Of a stretch of 64,000 bases of DNA, positions 8,061 through 17,152 are shown one piece after another (position 1 is the stretch's first letter; every line of letters starts with the position of its first letter). Below the pieces are notes generated by a model that made no database searches, was not told the DNA's origin, and saw only the letters and a list, made by a program, of their open reading frames with translations. A program made the position numbers and the translations under genes. The stretch comes from Paenibacillus sp. J23TS9 (GTDB lineage: Bacteria; Bacillota; Bacilli; Paenibacillales; Paenibacillaceae): NCBI RefSeq assembly GCF_018403225.1, contig NZ_BOSG01000001.1:2542001-2606000 (forward strand), read 5' to 3'.

Positions 8061-9344
8061 TTATTCCTCCTTCTGCCCCTTCAGGAAATAGATCGTATCC
8101 AGCTCAAAGGTAGCTGCGGCAGCCTTAACGTCCTCAATCTGAATCGCTTCAACCTGCTGCAGCAGCTCTGCGCGCGGGCGGTCCTTGCCAGAAAATTGAC
8201 GGTTAAAATCATATGCGATCATTTCGAAGGCAGAGTCATCGATTTCAAGCAGTAAATTACGAATCATCGCCTTAGTTTGCGACATTTCAAGATCGGTAAT
8301 CTGACCGGAACGCATTTCATCCAGCTGCTTTTTAATGATCTCCAGCGCCTTTTCGTAGTTCTGTACCTCGATACCCGACTGAATCGTTCCGATGCCTTTA
8401 TGACCGTCGTAGCGAGAAGATGCGTAATAAGCCAAACTTTCCTTTTCACGAACATTCATAAAGAGCTTGGAATGCGGATAGCCTCCCAAAATTCCGTTGT
8501 ACATCAGCGCAGCCGCATATTGCTCATCGGAATATGTAATGGATGTGCGCAGTCCCATATTCAGTTTGCCTTGGCTGACCTCCATTTTTTCAACGACAGT
8601 CCGTACTTCATCCGCTTCACGGGTTGAGGTTTCCTGCTTGTAGGATACATCATTCGAATCAGAGGAGAATGCAAAATGTTTATTTACGAGCTCCTTCACT
8701 TCCTCAAGCGTCGTATCGCCAGCCACATATAAATCCATGCTCGCAGTATCCAGCCACTGCTGATAACATTTATAAAGATTCTCGGGTGTGATTTGGTCGA
8801 GATCCGAACGCTGACCGAGAGGATGGAGCCGGTAAGGCTCATTGCGGCACATTTCCTCAATGCACCGTTCTGAAGCATATCTGATTTTATCATTCACAAT
8901 CGCCTCGAGCTTTTTGCGAACGTTCTCTTTCTCTGCCTGCACATAGCTGCTTCGGAAATGGCCGTCTTCGAGTACAGGCCGCGTAACCACTTCCCCAAGA
9001 AAAGCAAAAGAAGATTCCAGCAGACTGTCTTCACTTTTGACAAAGGAATCATTAATGGTATCCATGCGGAACTGAACCATCTGATAGTTGCCTCTTTTAT
9101 ATACATCAAATCCAAAGCCCGCTCCGTACATCTGCTCCAGCTGTTCACGGAACTGTCTTGTTTCAGGATAGGACTCCGTTCCGCGTCTTAATACAAATGG
9201 AGTCAAGGCCGTTGCTGTTACCGTATCCTCTGCAAGCGGGATGCCCGCATATAGCGATATGGCAAATGTTTTGAAGCGTTTCGTAGGCAGGACGTGAATC
9301 CGCATACGCCCCGTATTTCCATGTTGAAATGCTGTTTTATTCAA
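8061..9344 (-). CDS. ymfF: M16 family protein YmfF, non-catalytic
   Basis: 427 residues with the overall M16 layout, including the C-terminal half resembling YmfH (for example the MNVREKESLAYYASSRYDGH region). In the N-terminal half, where HxxEH belongs, the sequence is LTPFVLRRGTESYPET, so the zinc-binding and catalytic residues are absent. It likely acts as the partner of YmfH. The start is TTG at 9344 with AAAGGAG nine bases upstream. The gene opens the ymfF-H-I-J operon. Confidence 0.92.
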   Translation of the reverse strand: MNKTAFQHGNTGRMRIHVLPTKRFKTFAISLYAGIPLAEDTVTATALTPFVLRRGTESYPETRQFREQLEQMYGAGFGFDVYKRGNYQMVQFRMDTINDSFVKSEDSLLESSFAFLGEVVTRPVLEDGHFRSSYVQAEKENVRKKLEAIVNDKIRYASERCIEEMCRNEPYRLHPLGQRSDLDQITPENLYKCYQQWLDTASMDLYVAGDTTLEEVKELVNKHFAFSSDSNDVSYKQETSTREADEVRTVVEKMEVSQGKLNMGLRTSITYSDEQYAAALMYNGILGGYPHSKLFMNVREKESLAYYASSRYDGHKGIGTIQSGIEVQNYEKALEIIKKQLDEMRSGQITDLEMSQTKAMIRNLLLEIDDSAFEMIAYDFNRQFSGKDRPRAELLQQVEAIQIEDVKAAAATFELDTIYFLKGQKEE

Positions 9345-9402
9345 GGTCCAAAACTCCTTTAGCCATGAATTTGTCTATCGTACACTTGTGAATATGTTCC
9401 AT

Positions 9403-9430
9403 TCTATACCATTACAAAGTGAAGAAGCAA
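9403..9430 (-). promoter_or_regulatory. Possible sigma-A promoter of ymfF
   Basis: Minus strand: TTGCTT (9425-9430), a 16-base spacer and TATAGA (9403-9408) preceded by TG-G, an extended -10. The -35 overlaps the presumed sleB terminator hairpin. Confidence 0.4.
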
Positions 9431-9453
9431 CCGAAGACAAGCCCTCCGGTTGC
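9427..9453 (-). terminator. Possible terminator after sleB
   Basis: GCAACCG pairs with CGGTTGC around a 13-base loop, followed on the minus strand by TTCTTC. The stem is modest and the T run poor. Confidence 0.4.
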
Positions 9454-9476
9454 TGTTTCTGGGCAGATAGAAGTCC

Positions 9477-10298
9477 TTACATACAGAAGATATGCTGTCC
9501 GATGGTTTTGACCTGCGGGCGGGACCAGATCCACTTCGAAGTCGCCGTTTTCGGGTTGAAGTAATACAGACAGCCCCCTGATGGATCCCATCCATTCAGC
9601 GCCTGCTGAACAGCTTTACGAGCGGTCTCATTTGGCTCCAGGTAAATCTGGCCGTCGGCTACCGCCGTGAAAGCTCCCGGCTGGAATATGACCCCATGAG
9701 GAGTATTAGGGAAGCTCGGCGATTTTACCCGGTTTAGAATAACGGCAGCTACTGCCACCTGGCCCTCAAAGGGCTCTCCTCTGGATTCCCCATATACTGC
9801 ATTAGCCATAATCTTCAGATCATTTTCTGATAATCCCATTGTATTGGCGGAAGCCGTTGGTTCGGTTTTGCCGTTCCCTTCATTTCCTTTATTTTCTGCA
9901 GCCGTTTGACCCTTGCCTGCAGCAGACTCGGAAGGCTTCCAGTTTTTCGTTGCGTTATACAGCTTCAGCTTCGTCTTCGCACCTACCGTACCATCCGCTT
10001 TCATACCAAATTCAGATTGGAACCATTTTACTGACTTCAATGTGGCCCAGCCATACTGACCATCAATCTTTCCATAATAGAAACCGAGGAATTTCAAGCG
10101 TCCCTGCAGCTCGTAGATATCCTGTCCGGAGGAACCATACTTCAGGATCGTTGTTCCAAAGGTTGGCACGGCTTCTTCTGAAACAGGTTGTTTATCGGCT
10201 ATGGCCCTATCCTTCATTCGAGGCTGAAGCCCTGCAAATACCGCAGCTGACAAAAGGACCAAGAGTCCAAAAATGATCCACAATTTTGCTTTTTTCAT
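9477..10298 (-). CDS. sleB: Spore cortex-lytic enzyme SleB-type cell-wall hydrolase
   Basis: 273 residues: an N-terminal hydrophobic signal or anchor (about 5-24), a peptidoglycan-binding_1 domain (about 50-115, SSGQDIYELQGRLKFLGFYY), a low-complexity Gly/Asn/Glu linker, and a C-terminal Hydrolase_2 domain (about 155-273). The last contains NAVYGESRGEPFEGQVAVAA with the catalytic Glu of the SleB/CwlJ lytic transglycosylase family. These enzymes degrade muramic-lactam-containing cortex in germination. The order of domains matches B. subtilis SleB. Upstream lies a very good sigma-G-like promoter, fitting forespore expression. No ypeB partner gene follows it. The ATG at 10298 has a GAAAGG site at long spacing. 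Confidence 0.9.
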   Translation of the reverse strand: MKKAKLWIIFGLLVLLSAAVFAGLQPRMKDRAIADKQPVSEEAVPTFGTTILKYGSSGQDIYELQGRLKFLGFYYGKIDGQYGWATLKSVKWFQSEFGMKADGTVGAKTKLKLYNATKNWKPSESAAGKGQTAAENKGNEGNGKTEPTASANTMGLSENDLKIMANAVYGESRGEPFEGQVAVAAVILNRVKSPSFPNTPHGVIFQPGAFTAVADGQIYLEPNETARKAVQQALNGWDPSGGCLYYFNPKTATSKWIWSRPQVKTIGQHIFCM

Positions 10299-10346
10299 AT
10301 GGCAGCTCTACCTTTCTCTTGTGAGTTTGACTAGGATGGCTACGGT

Positions 10347-10377
10347 TATTATGACAAGAGCCACCATTAACTATTCA
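10347..10377 (-). promoter_or_regulatory. Sigma-G-like forespore promoter of sleB
   Basis: Minus strand: TGAATA (10372-10377), an 18-base spacer and CATAATA (10347-10353). It matches the sigma-G consensus GHATR-N17/18-CATnHTA. B. subtilis sleB is known to be sigma-G dependent. Confidence 0.6.
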
Positions 10378-10461
10378 CATTGCAAAAGAAAGGTTGGAAA
10401 CTGTCGTAAGATGTGGATGAAACAAGGCTATGGTTGTTGTCGACTGGAGATGAAAAGACTT

Positions 10462-10506
10462 AAAAAACCGCCCTGCGGCACAATTGCTTGTACGACAGAC
10501 CGGTTC
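10462..10506 (-). terminator. Intrinsic terminator after the ytcD-type regulator
   Basis: AACCG-CTG pairs with CAG-CGGTT around a long loop, followed by TTTTTT on the minus strand. It lies about 40 bases past the regulator stop. Confidence 0.6.
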
Positions 10507-10542
10507 TTTATTATCATCTTTAAATTTCATATGTCCATGCAA

Positions 10543-10923
10543 TTACCCTTCGGTTACAGGTTCTTGAGGCTTGTTCAATATGTTATCTTCAAGCACGATG
10601 AATTTATCTCCGTACTCCCTTACAATATGCCGCTCTCCCCATGCGCAGAGAGAATCCAAAATGGACTGAAGACTCCAGCCATATTCGCTGAGCTCGTATT
10701 CGACCTTGGGTGGAACCTGATTGTATACAATCCTGTTCACAATCCCATCCTCCTCCAGCTCCCTAAGCTGCTGCGTCAGCATTTTCTGTGTGATATTCGG
10801 CATAAGACGGCGTAAATCACTTGTCCGCTTTTTGCCGTATGTTAAATGGCATAGGATGACACATTTCCATTTCCCTCCGATCACCTCAAGCGTCGCTTCT
10901 ACAGAAATATTATATTTTTTCAT
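10543..10923 (-). CDS. ytcD: HxlR/DUF24 family transcriptional regulator (YtcD-like)
   Basis: 126 residues with a winged-helix HxlR domain: GGKWKCVILCHL, then LRRLMPNITQKMLTQQLREL as the recognition region. The Cys-Pro at the N-terminus used by redox-sensing DUF24 members is replaced (NISVEAT), but two Cys occur in KWKCVILC. The family acts as dimeric repressors or activators, often of a divergent neighbour. Here the neighbour is an MFS/aldo-keto reductase pair, the same arrangement as B. subtilis ytcD-ytbDE, on which the gene name rests. ATG at 10923 follows GAGGAGG. Confidence 0.88.
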   Translation of the reverse strand: MKKYNISVEATLEVIGGKWKCVILCHLTYGKKRTSDLRRLMPNITQKMLTQQLRELEEDGIVNRIVYNQVPPKVEYELSEYGWSLQSILDSLCAWGERHIVREYGDKFIVLEDNILNKPQEPVTEG

Positions 10924-10941
10924 CCAATCAGCCTCCTCAAA

Positions 10942-10970
10942 TTGTATGGGTACCTTTTAGTACCTATAGT
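10942..10970 (+). promoter_or_regulatory. Probable promoter of ytbD-ytbE
   Basis: Plus strand: TTGTAT (10942-10947), a 17-base spacer and TATAGT (10965-10970). The -10 lies inside the GTAC repeat cluster, so a bound regulator would block or bend it. Confidence 0.5.
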
Positions 10971-10986
10971 ACTTTAAAGTGCGTAC
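10950..10986. promoter_or_regulatory. Operator-like cluster of GTAC repeats
   Basis: Four GTAC copies at 10950, 10960, 10969 and 10983. They include the dyad AGTAC-CTATA-GTACT (10959-10973) and the palindrome ACTTTAAAGT (10971-10980). They lie between the divergent HxlR gene and ytbD and are the likely binding site of the regulator. Confidence 0.6.
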
Positions 10987-11055
10987 TGTTCATTTTGCCT
11001 CTAAGCCCCCATAATAACACTCACCGGCCGGGACGACTAGACAGGAGTGAAGAGA

Positions 11056-12270
11056 ATGCCACAAGGCAACAAAAAAAGCATGTTTGCACTTTTGGCATTA
11101 GCCATCAGTGCATATGCAATCGGAACAACCGAATTTATCAGTGTAGGTTTGCTTCCCCTCATTGCAAGGGATTTGAATATATCGGTTACCTTAACGGGCT
11201 TAACTGTTACTTTGTATGCTCTTGGAGTTACTTTCGGTGCCCCTGTACTGACTTCGCTCACGATGGGGATGTCCCGAAAGAAGCTGTTAATTGGAATCAT
11301 GCTTGTGTTTATAGCAGGTAATAGCACAGCCGCATTATCGGGAGGCATTGCCATGCTGCTGGTGGGACGCATCATATCCGCCCTGGCACACGGCGTCTTC
11401 ATGTCGATTGGTACAACCATTGCTGCCGATATGGTGCCTGAAAACCGCCGAGCCAGCGCTATCGCGATCCTGTTCTCAGGACTTACGATTGCTACGGTGA
11501 CCGGTGTGCCGCTGGGCACTTTTATCGGCCAACAAATGGGATGGCGCGCTGCCTTCTTTACCATTGCCATTATTGGAGTCATCGCTCTGATCGCAAACAT
11601 GATCCTGATTCCCAAGCATTTGCGGAAAGGCACAAAAACGCCTGTGAAAGAACAGTTAAAGCTGGTCACGAACAGCCGTCTGCTGCTTGCCTTTTTAATA
11701 ACTGCTCTTGGTTATGGGGGTACTTTCGTCGTCTTTACTTATTTATCCCCGCTGCTTCACAATATAACAGGATTTAAAGAATCAACGGTAGCCTTGATCC
11801 TTTTGCTTTACGGTATTGCGATCGCAATCGGGAATGTCATCGGCGGTAAAGCCGCTAATCGGAAGCCATTATCAGCACTGCTGGTGATGTTCTCCCTACA
11901 GGCTGTGGTCCTGCTGGTGCTCACTTTTACAGCGCCCTTCAAAGTTGCCTCCCTGATCACCATCTTCGTGATGGGACTGCTGGCTTTTATGAATGTCCCT
12001 GGGCTGCAAGCTTATGTCGTCATGCTGGCGGAACGGTTCGCTCCAAAAGCAGTGGATGTGGCCTCAGCCGTAAACATTGCCGCATTCAATGCAGGAATCG
12101 CACTCGGAGCCTATTTAGGCGGAGTCATTACGGATACAATAGGTATCGTTCATACCGGCTGGGTTGGGGCTGTGATGGTTGCAGCCGCCGTACTTCTCAC
12201 AGGCTGGAGCCAATTATTACAAAGAAAAGATGCTTTATATGAAGTACAAAATAACAAGGAATCAATATAA
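11056..12270 (+). CDS. ytbD: MFS efflux transporter (YtbD/AraJ-like)
   Basis: 404 residues, about 12 membrane helices, and the drug:H+ antiporter-1 type opening (AIGTTEFISVGLLPLIARDL). It is likely an export pump for sugars, drugs or small metabolites; the substrate cannot be told from sequence. The ATG at 11056 is eight bases from AGGAG; a GTG at 11047 touches that site and is less likely. It is followed 13 bases later by an aldo/keto reductase. The pair is the only plus-strand unit in the window and has a divergent HxlR regulator. Confidence 0.9.
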   Translation: MPQGNKKSMFALLALAISAYAIGTTEFISVGLLPLIARDLNISVTLTGLTVTLYALGVTFGAPVLTSLTMGMSRKKLLIGIMLVFIAGNSTAALSGGIAMLLVGRIISALAHGVFMSIGTTIAADMVPENRRASAIAILFSGLTIATVTGVPLGTFIGQQMGWRAAFFTIAIIGVIALIANMILIPKHLRKGTKTPVKEQLKLVTNSRLLLAFLITALGYGGTFVVFTYLSPLLHNITGFKESTVALILLLYGIAIAIGNVIGGKAANRKPLSALLVMFSLQAVVLLVLTFTAPFKVASLITIFVMGLLAFMNVPGLQAYVVMLAERFAPKAVDVASAVNIAAFNAGIALGAYLGGVITDTIGIVHTGWVGAVMVAAAVLLTGWSQLLQRKDALYEVQNNKESI

Positions 12271-12283
12271 GGAGGAAGTCAGA

Positions 12284-13126
12284 ATGAAACTGCATCTTCA
12301 AAGCACAACAAAACTTCACAACGGAGTGGACATGCCTTGGCTTGGGCTTGGCGTATTTAAGGTGGAAGAAGGAGCAGATCTAGTTGAAGCAATTAAGGCA
12401 GCCATTAAACATGGATATCGGAGTATTGATACGGCAGCTGCCTATGCCAATGAGAGCGGTGTGGGGCAAGGAATCCACGAAGCCCTTGCAGAGAACGGTC
12501 TATCCAGAAAGGATCTGTTCGTCACGTCAAAAGTATGGAACAGCGATCAGGGTTATGAAGAGACACTCGCCGCCTTTGACACAAGCTTGTCCAAACTCGG
12601 TCTGAATTACCTGGATCTTTATCTCATTCACTGGCCTGTAGCGGGCAAGTATAGGGACACCTGGAGAGCAATGGAAAAGCTTTATAAAGACGGTCGCGTT
12701 AAAGCGATTGGCGTAAGTAATTTCCAAGTCCATCATTTAGAAGACTTGCTTCAGGACGCTGAGATCAAACCAATGATAAATCAAGTCGAATTCCATCCTT
12801 ATCTGACACAAAAGGAGCTGCTTACCTTCACTCGTGAGCATGGGATTCAGCTTGAGGCCTGGTCACCGTTGATGCAGGGAGAGCTGTTAACTCAGCCTGT
12901 TCTGCAGGAAATCGCAGGCAAGCATGGCAAGTCAGTCGCTCAAGTGATCCTGCGCTGGGATCTTCAAAACGGAGTCGTTACCATTCCGAAATCAATCAAG
13001 GAACACCGGATTATCGAAAATGCTTCTCTATTCGACTTTGAGCTGACTAGCACAGAGATGGAACAAATTGATGCTCTGAATCAAGATCATCGCGTCGGTC
13101 CAGACCCTGACAACTTTGATTTCTAA
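12284..13126 (+). CDS. ytbE: Aldo/keto reductase (YtbE-like)
   Basis: 280 residues, an NADPH-dependent (alpha/beta)8-barrel reductase of aldehydes and ketones. Visible landmarks are GYRSIDTAAAY with the catalytic Asp and Tyr, the Lys in FVTSKVWN and the His in YLIHWPV. Near the end IPKSIKEHRI fits the cofactor-binding loop. The ATG at 12284 follows AAGGAGG at good spacing. It is co-transcribed with ytbD and stops before a strong terminator. Detoxifying reactive carbonyls is the family's general role; the physiological substrate is unknown. Confidence 0.93.
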   Translation: MKLHLQSTTKLHNGVDMPWLGLGVFKVEEGADLVEAIKAAIKHGYRSIDTAAAYANESGVGQGIHEALAENGLSRKDLFVTSKVWNSDQGYEETLAAFDTSLSKLGLNYLDLYLIHWPVAGKYRDTWRAMEKLYKDGRVKAIGVSNFQVHHLEDLLQDAEIKPMINQVEFHPYLTQKELLTFTREHGIQLEAWSPLMQGELLTQPVLQEIAGKHGKSVAQVILRWDLQNGVVTIPKSIKEHRIIENASLFDFELTSTEMEQIDALNQDHRVGPDPDNFDF

Positions 13127-13183
13127 TTCATATAAGAAGACATGCTTCAAAAGATAAATGCTTATCATTTACTTTGAGATATA

Positions 13184-13224
13184 AAATAAAACGGGCAGCC
13201 CAGGAATCATCCTGGGCTGCCCGT
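13184..13224. terminator. Strong convergent terminator between ytbE and spoIIIE
   Basis: A perfect 14-bp stem, ACGGGCAGCCCAGG with its complement, around a six-base loop (13191-13224). The T-rich tail is on the minus strand (TTTTATTTTA), favouring spoIIIE, but it also closes ytbE. Confidence 0.88.
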
Positions 13225-13254
13225 TGTTGGTTAATGTTGAAAAGAAGATGCTGC

Positions 13255-15906
13255 TTATGAACTGATGCGGTTCTGCTGCTGATACTGCTCCAAGGAGACC
13301 AGCACTTCACGCGGTTTGCTGCCTTCATACGGCCCAATGATGCCTCTGGCCTCCATGGAGTCAATCAATCTTGCAGCCCGCGTATAACCCACTCTCATCC
13401 TCCGCTGCAGCAGGGAAACCGATGCTTGCTTAGCTTCCAGAACAATCTGGACTGCCTGATCATAGAGCTCGTCGAGCTGCTCATCGCCATCCGGCTGACT
13501 TTCATCAATTTCAGGTACCAGCGATTCATCATACTTCGCCTCACCTTGCTCACGCACATAATTCACGATCGTTTCCACTTCCTGATCCGTCATAAAAGCA
13601 CCCTGCACACGAATCGGTTTGGAGGATCCCATCGGCATAAAGAGCATGTCGCCACGCCCAAGCAGCTTTTCTGCCCCGGCCATATCCAGAATGGTTCTGG
13701 AATCCACCTGGGAAGATACACCAAAGGCAATCCGCGAAGGTATGTTGGCCTTGATAACACCGGTGATAACGTCTACCGATGGCCGCTGCGTTGCGATAAT
13801 CAAATGGATTCCAGCTGCACGAGCCATCTGTGCGAGTCGTGTGATAGCTTCCTCCACATCATGGGCAGCCACCATCATCAAATCCGCAAGCTCGTCCACG
13901 ATAACAACAATGTAAGGCAGAACGGCAGGCAGATTGTCCTTCATCAGATTATTATAGCCTTCAATGTTGCGTGTACCCGATTTGGAGAACAGCTCATAGC
14001 GCTTTTCCATTTCAACGACGATTTTCTTAAGCGCAAGAGATGCGCGTTTCGGGTCTGTGACCACCGGCGCCATGAGATGCGGGATACCGTTATATACATT
14101 CAGCTCAACCATCTTCGGATCGACCATTAGAAACTTGACTTCATCTGGCTTCGCCTTATACAGGATACTCGTAATAATTCCGTTGATACACACGGATTTA
14201 CCCGAACCCGTAGCTCCCGCTACAAGCAAATGGGGCATTTTGGCCAAGTTACCGACGATCGTCTGGCCTGAAATATCCCTGCCAAAAGCGATGGACAGCT
14301 TGGACTGTGCATCCTGGAAGATGGGTGTCTCCATGACCTCTCGCATCGTAACAAGGGACACTTCGTTGTTAGGAACTTCGATACCAATCGCGGATTTACC
14401 GGGAATCGGCGCTTCCATACGAATATCCTTAGCTGCGAGCGCCAATGCAATATCATCCGTAAGGCTGACGATCCGGCTCACCTTTACACCGATATCCGGT
14501 TGAATTTCATAACGCGTTACCGCAGGGCCGCGCACAACCTCAAGCACCTTAGCCCTGACGCCAAAGCTCTCAAGCGTAGCTTCGAGCTTGCGTGCCGTCT
14601 GCATATAGTCGTTTTGATCTCCTGCTTTGCCTCCGTTTTGAGGTTTCGCCAGCAGGCGGAAAGGTGGAAGCTTATAGGGTTTAGGAGGCGGGGGTGGAGG
14701 CTTATTGTCAACCGCTTCAGCTGCTCCCTCCCCTTCGATGGACTGCCCGGCAGAAATATCTGCCATTCCATTTGCCGCAGTCTGCAGATCCTCTCCATCC
14801 TGAGATTCCGTGTCCAGTATATCTGCAGGAAGCTCGGTCACAGGCTCGTTTTCATCCCAATCCTCATCATCCGCATTTCCTTCCGATTTAACCTGTTCAA
14901 AGAAATCACGAATAATAGGAGCTGGCGGATGACTTTCTTCGTTTCTCTCCCAGTGATCCGTTGAATGAGGAGCGATCTCCTGCTCTACCTCATGTTTGTA
15001 CACCGGAGGCTGAGCTGCTGTATTTCCAGAATGTCTGCGAATCGGTTCCAGTATATCGCTGCCATCCAGATCATCCTCTTCGGCAGAAACCGAATCATCT
15101 GCAGGTTTACCAAACTTGCTTCCGAAAAGCTGGAAAAATACGGGCGTGGTACGCTTGGCTTTTGGAGCCACAAAATCCTCCAGATCATCCTCTTCATCCT
15201 CATCCGGCAGCTGCATTTGCTGCCTTTTGCGGGAAACTGACTTGGGAGCAGCCGCAACGGCCTGCTGTTTTTGGCTTGTCATTCTTTTTTGTACATTGCT
15301 TCCGGCCTGAACCACCCGCTTGCGTACAATCCGCATCAGATCCACATAAGATAGGTTTGTGATCAGCATAAAGCTGATAATAAACATGACAATCATCAGC
15401 AGCTTGGTCCCCGGGTTTCCGAACAACCAGAACAATAAGGCATATTGGAGAGCCCCCGCATAACCGCCACTGATATCTTTATTTAACATAGAACTATCTT
15501 GGGAAGCCGAAGATGAAAGCAGTGAACCCTGCAAATCATTATGTACTTGGGTTATGATATGTCCGGCGCTTAGGCCGGGTACATGCGACAGCTTCTTTTC
15601 CAAAGAAGAAACACTGCTCATCAGCGTCAAGGCCAGCACCAGCAGGACGATCCCGCTCTTTCGCGTACTCCAGCGATTCGGCCATTTCCGCCCAATCATC
15701 ACGCTGAGTCCCAGATAAATACCTATCAATGGAATCACAAAATAGAACCGACCAAGCAAAAGCCCGAACATTTTGGATAACGACCACCCTACTGCCGCTT
15801 CACCCGATAAGGCGATGACAGAAAGGGTGATCAGTACAATACCGTATATTTCGTATTTAAGTACATTGGTCAGCAGAGCCTTTTTCCTTTTTTTGCGTTT
15901 GGCCAA
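13255..15906 (-). CDS. spoIIIE: DNA translocase SpoIIIE/FtsK
   Basis: 883 residues. The N-terminal region (about 15-175) has four or more membrane helices. A long acidic, Pro-rich linker follows to about residue 410. Then come the alpha/beta motor domains with Walker A GATGSGKS near residue 562 and Walker [12 protein letters not shown]. The C-terminal winged-helix gamma domain (about 820-883, [21 protein letters not shown]) reads directional DNA sequences. It pumps the chromosome into the forespore and clears trapped DNA at division septa. The position next to ylzJ-tepA identifies it as spoIIIE. The start is TTG at 15906 after GGGGGTGA. Confidence 0.95.
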   Translation of the reverse strand: MAKRKKRKKALLTNVLKYEIYGIVLITLSVIALSGEAAVGWSLSKMFGLLLGRFYFVIPLIGIYLGLSVMIGRKWPNRWSTRKSGIVLLVLALTLMSSVSSLEKKLSHVPGLSAGHIITQVHNDLQGSLLSSSASQDSSMLNKDISGGYAGALQYALLFWLFGNPGTKLLMIVMFIISFMLITNLSYVDLMRIVRKRVVQAGSNVQKRMTSQKQQAVAAAPKSVSRKRQQMQLPDEDEEDDLEDFVAPKAKRTTPVFFQLFGSKFGKPADDSVSAEEDDLDGSDILEPIRRHSGNTAAQPPVYKHEVEQEIAPHSTDHWERNEESHPPAPIIRDFFEQVKSEGNADDEDWDENEPVTELPADILDTESQDGEDLQTAANGMADISAGQSIEGEGAAEAVDNKPPPPPPKPYKLPPFRLLAKPQNGGKAGDQNDYMQTARKLEATLESFGVRAKVLEVVRGPAVTRYEIQPDIGVKVSRIVSLTDDIALALAAKDIRMEAPIPGKSAIGIEVPNNEVSLVTMREVMETPIFQDAQSKLSIAFGRDISGQTIVGNLAKMPHLLVAGATGSGKSVCINGIITSILYKAKPDEVKFLMVDPKMVELNVYNGIPHLMAPVVTDPKRASLALKKIVVEMEKRYELFSKSGTRNIEGYNNLMKDNLPAVLPYIVVIVDELADLMMVAAHDVEEAITRLAQMARAAGIHLIIATQRPSVDVITGVIKANIPSRIAFGVSSQVDSRTILDMAGAEKLLGRGDMLFMPMGSSKPIRVQGAFMTDQEVETIVNYVREQGEAKYDESLVPEIDESQPDGDEQLDELYDQAVQIVLEAKQASVSLLQRRMRVGYTRAARLIDSMEARGIIGPYEGSKPREVLVSLEQYQQQNRISS

Positions 15907-15928
15907 GAAATGTCACCCCCGGAACATC

Positions 15929-15937
15929 ATTATACCA
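15929..15937 (-). promoter_or_regulatory. Extended -10 promoter of spoIIIE
   Basis: TGGTATAAT on the minus strand, 22 bases upstream of the TTG start. No good -35 is seen at 17 bases, consistent with an extended -10 element. The short leader still accommodates the GGGGGTG site. Confidence 0.45.
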
Positions 15938-15984
15938 TATAATACCGTGGGCACCTATGTTCTGTTTTTTAATTCAAGTTGTTT

Positions 15985-16203
15985 TTACGGAGCGGGAATA
16001 TACTGAATAATTTGACCCGGAACGTAGGCGGGATTCAGGTAATTATCCAAAGGTCCATCCAGCAGGCGGATGATCTGAACTCTGTTAAAATCCAGTGGCC
16101 TAACCTCCATAAGCATTCCCTGTATTCGTACCTCGGCTGAGGGATCTGCTTCTCCCTGCTTTTCCCATACCGCTTCAAGGGGCATTACAGTATGCAGTGT
16201 CAT
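15985..16203 (-). CDS. ylzJ: YlzJ-like protein
   Basis: 72 residues, starting [13 protein letters not shown]. It matches the YlzJ-like family, small soluble proteins found beside tepA in spore formers; function unknown. The ATG at 16203 overlaps the tepA stop (ATGA), with GGAGGGG inside the tepA end, so translation is coupled. It ends near [11 protein letters not shown]. Confidence 0.88.
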   Translation of the reverse strand: MTLHTVMPLEAVWEKQGEADPSAEVRIQGMLMEVRPLDFNRVQIIRLLDGPLDNYLNPAYVPGQIIQYIPAP

Positions 16204-16958
16204 TGCTTGATCCCCTCCACTTCCTTCGTACTTTTCCAATCATCGATAAGCCGGTTCAGCTTGGCCAGCGCTTGTCCGATGCCGCCCACTTCATCCATAA
16301 GGCCATACTTCACCGCATCATTTCCGCCGACCGGGGTCCCAACATCACGATTCAGTTCCCCCGTCCGGAACATCAGCTCTTTAAACTTCGATTCCGTAAT
16401 ACGCGAATGGGAAGTGACAAATCGCACGACACGTTCCTGCATCTTCTCCATATATTCGAACGTTTGTGGTACACCGATAACCAAGCCGTTCAAACGGATC
16501 GGGTGAATCGTCATTGTTGCGCTTTCTGCAATGATTGAATATGTGGATGAAACTGCAATCGGTACTCCGATGCTATGTCCACCGCCCACCACTACCGTTA
16601 CCGTCGGCTTAGTAAGGGAGGCGATCATTTCAGCGATGGCAAGCCCCGCTTCCACGTCACCGCCAACGGTATTCAAAATAATAAGAATCCCATCAATATT
16701 TTTATTTTGCTCTGTTGCCACCAAGGTAGGAATGATGTGTTCATATTTTGTCGTTTTATTTTGCGGAGGTAAAACCATATGTCCTTCGATTTGTCCGACA
16801 ATGGTCATGCAAAAAATATTTGATTCATTCGTAGCCGGAACATTCATTTGACCCAGCTGCTGAATCGCATCAAGCGCGGCTTTGGTTTGATTCTCAGGCT
16901 GCTGCTCCGGTAATACGGCCGGCTCTTCCATATGGGGTTGTCCTTGTTCATGCGCCAT
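16200..16958 (-). CDS. tepA: ClpP-family serine protease TepA
   Basis: 252 residues with a ClpP/crotonase fold. The catalytic Ser is S129 in GGGHSIG and the His is H152 in MTIHPIR. The first 45 residues are variable and Gln/Pro/Glu-rich. In B. subtilis TepA is a sporulation-associated protease reported to help degrade small acid-soluble spore proteins during outgrowth; earlier work named it translocation-enhancing protein. The upstream sequence includes a CATACTA element that may be a forespore promoter. ATG at 16958 has a weak GGGTGGG site. Confidence 0.92.
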   Translation of the reverse strand: MAHEQGQPHMEEPAVLPEQQPENQTKAALDAIQQLGQMNVPATNESNIFCMTIVGQIEGHMVLPPQNKTTKYEHIIPTLVATEQNKNIDGILIILNTVGGDVEAGLAIAEMIASLTKPTVTVVVGGGHSIGVPIAVSSTYSIIAESATMTIHPIRLNGLVIGVPQTFEYMEKMQERVVRFVTSHSRITESKFKELMFRTGELNRDVGTPVGGNDAVKYGLMDEVGGIGQALAKLNRLIDDWKSTKEVEGIKQ

Positions 16959-17004
16959 GTTGAGTTACCCACCCTTTCACTAACCAAGTTATATTCGTTC
17001 TGTT

Positions 17005-17036
17005 TAGTATGGCGGTTAGAAGAGTGGTATTATTCC
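17005..17036 (-). promoter_or_regulatory. Possible sigma-G-like promoter of tepA
   Basis: Minus strand: GGAATA (17031-17036), a 19-base spacer and a perfect CATACTA (17005-17011). The spacer is one base longer than usual for sigma-G, so confidence is limited. Confidence 0.35.
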
Positions 17037-17055
17037 TTTTGACGCCTTTTAGACA

Positions 17056-17110
17056 ATAAAAAGCCCCCTTCCGCAAGAAACCGTCCATTATTGCTTGCGT
17101 GAAGGGGGCG
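17056..17110 (-). terminator. Intrinsic terminator after the RNase J gene
   Basis: GCCCCCTT-GCAAG pairs with CTTGC-GAAGGGGGC across a loop, followed by TTTTTATT on the minus strand. It separates the RNase J gene from tepA. Confidence 0.8.
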
Positions 17111-17152
17111 ACTGTGTGCTTTGTCGTCAAACCTTTATATTATTCAATTGAT

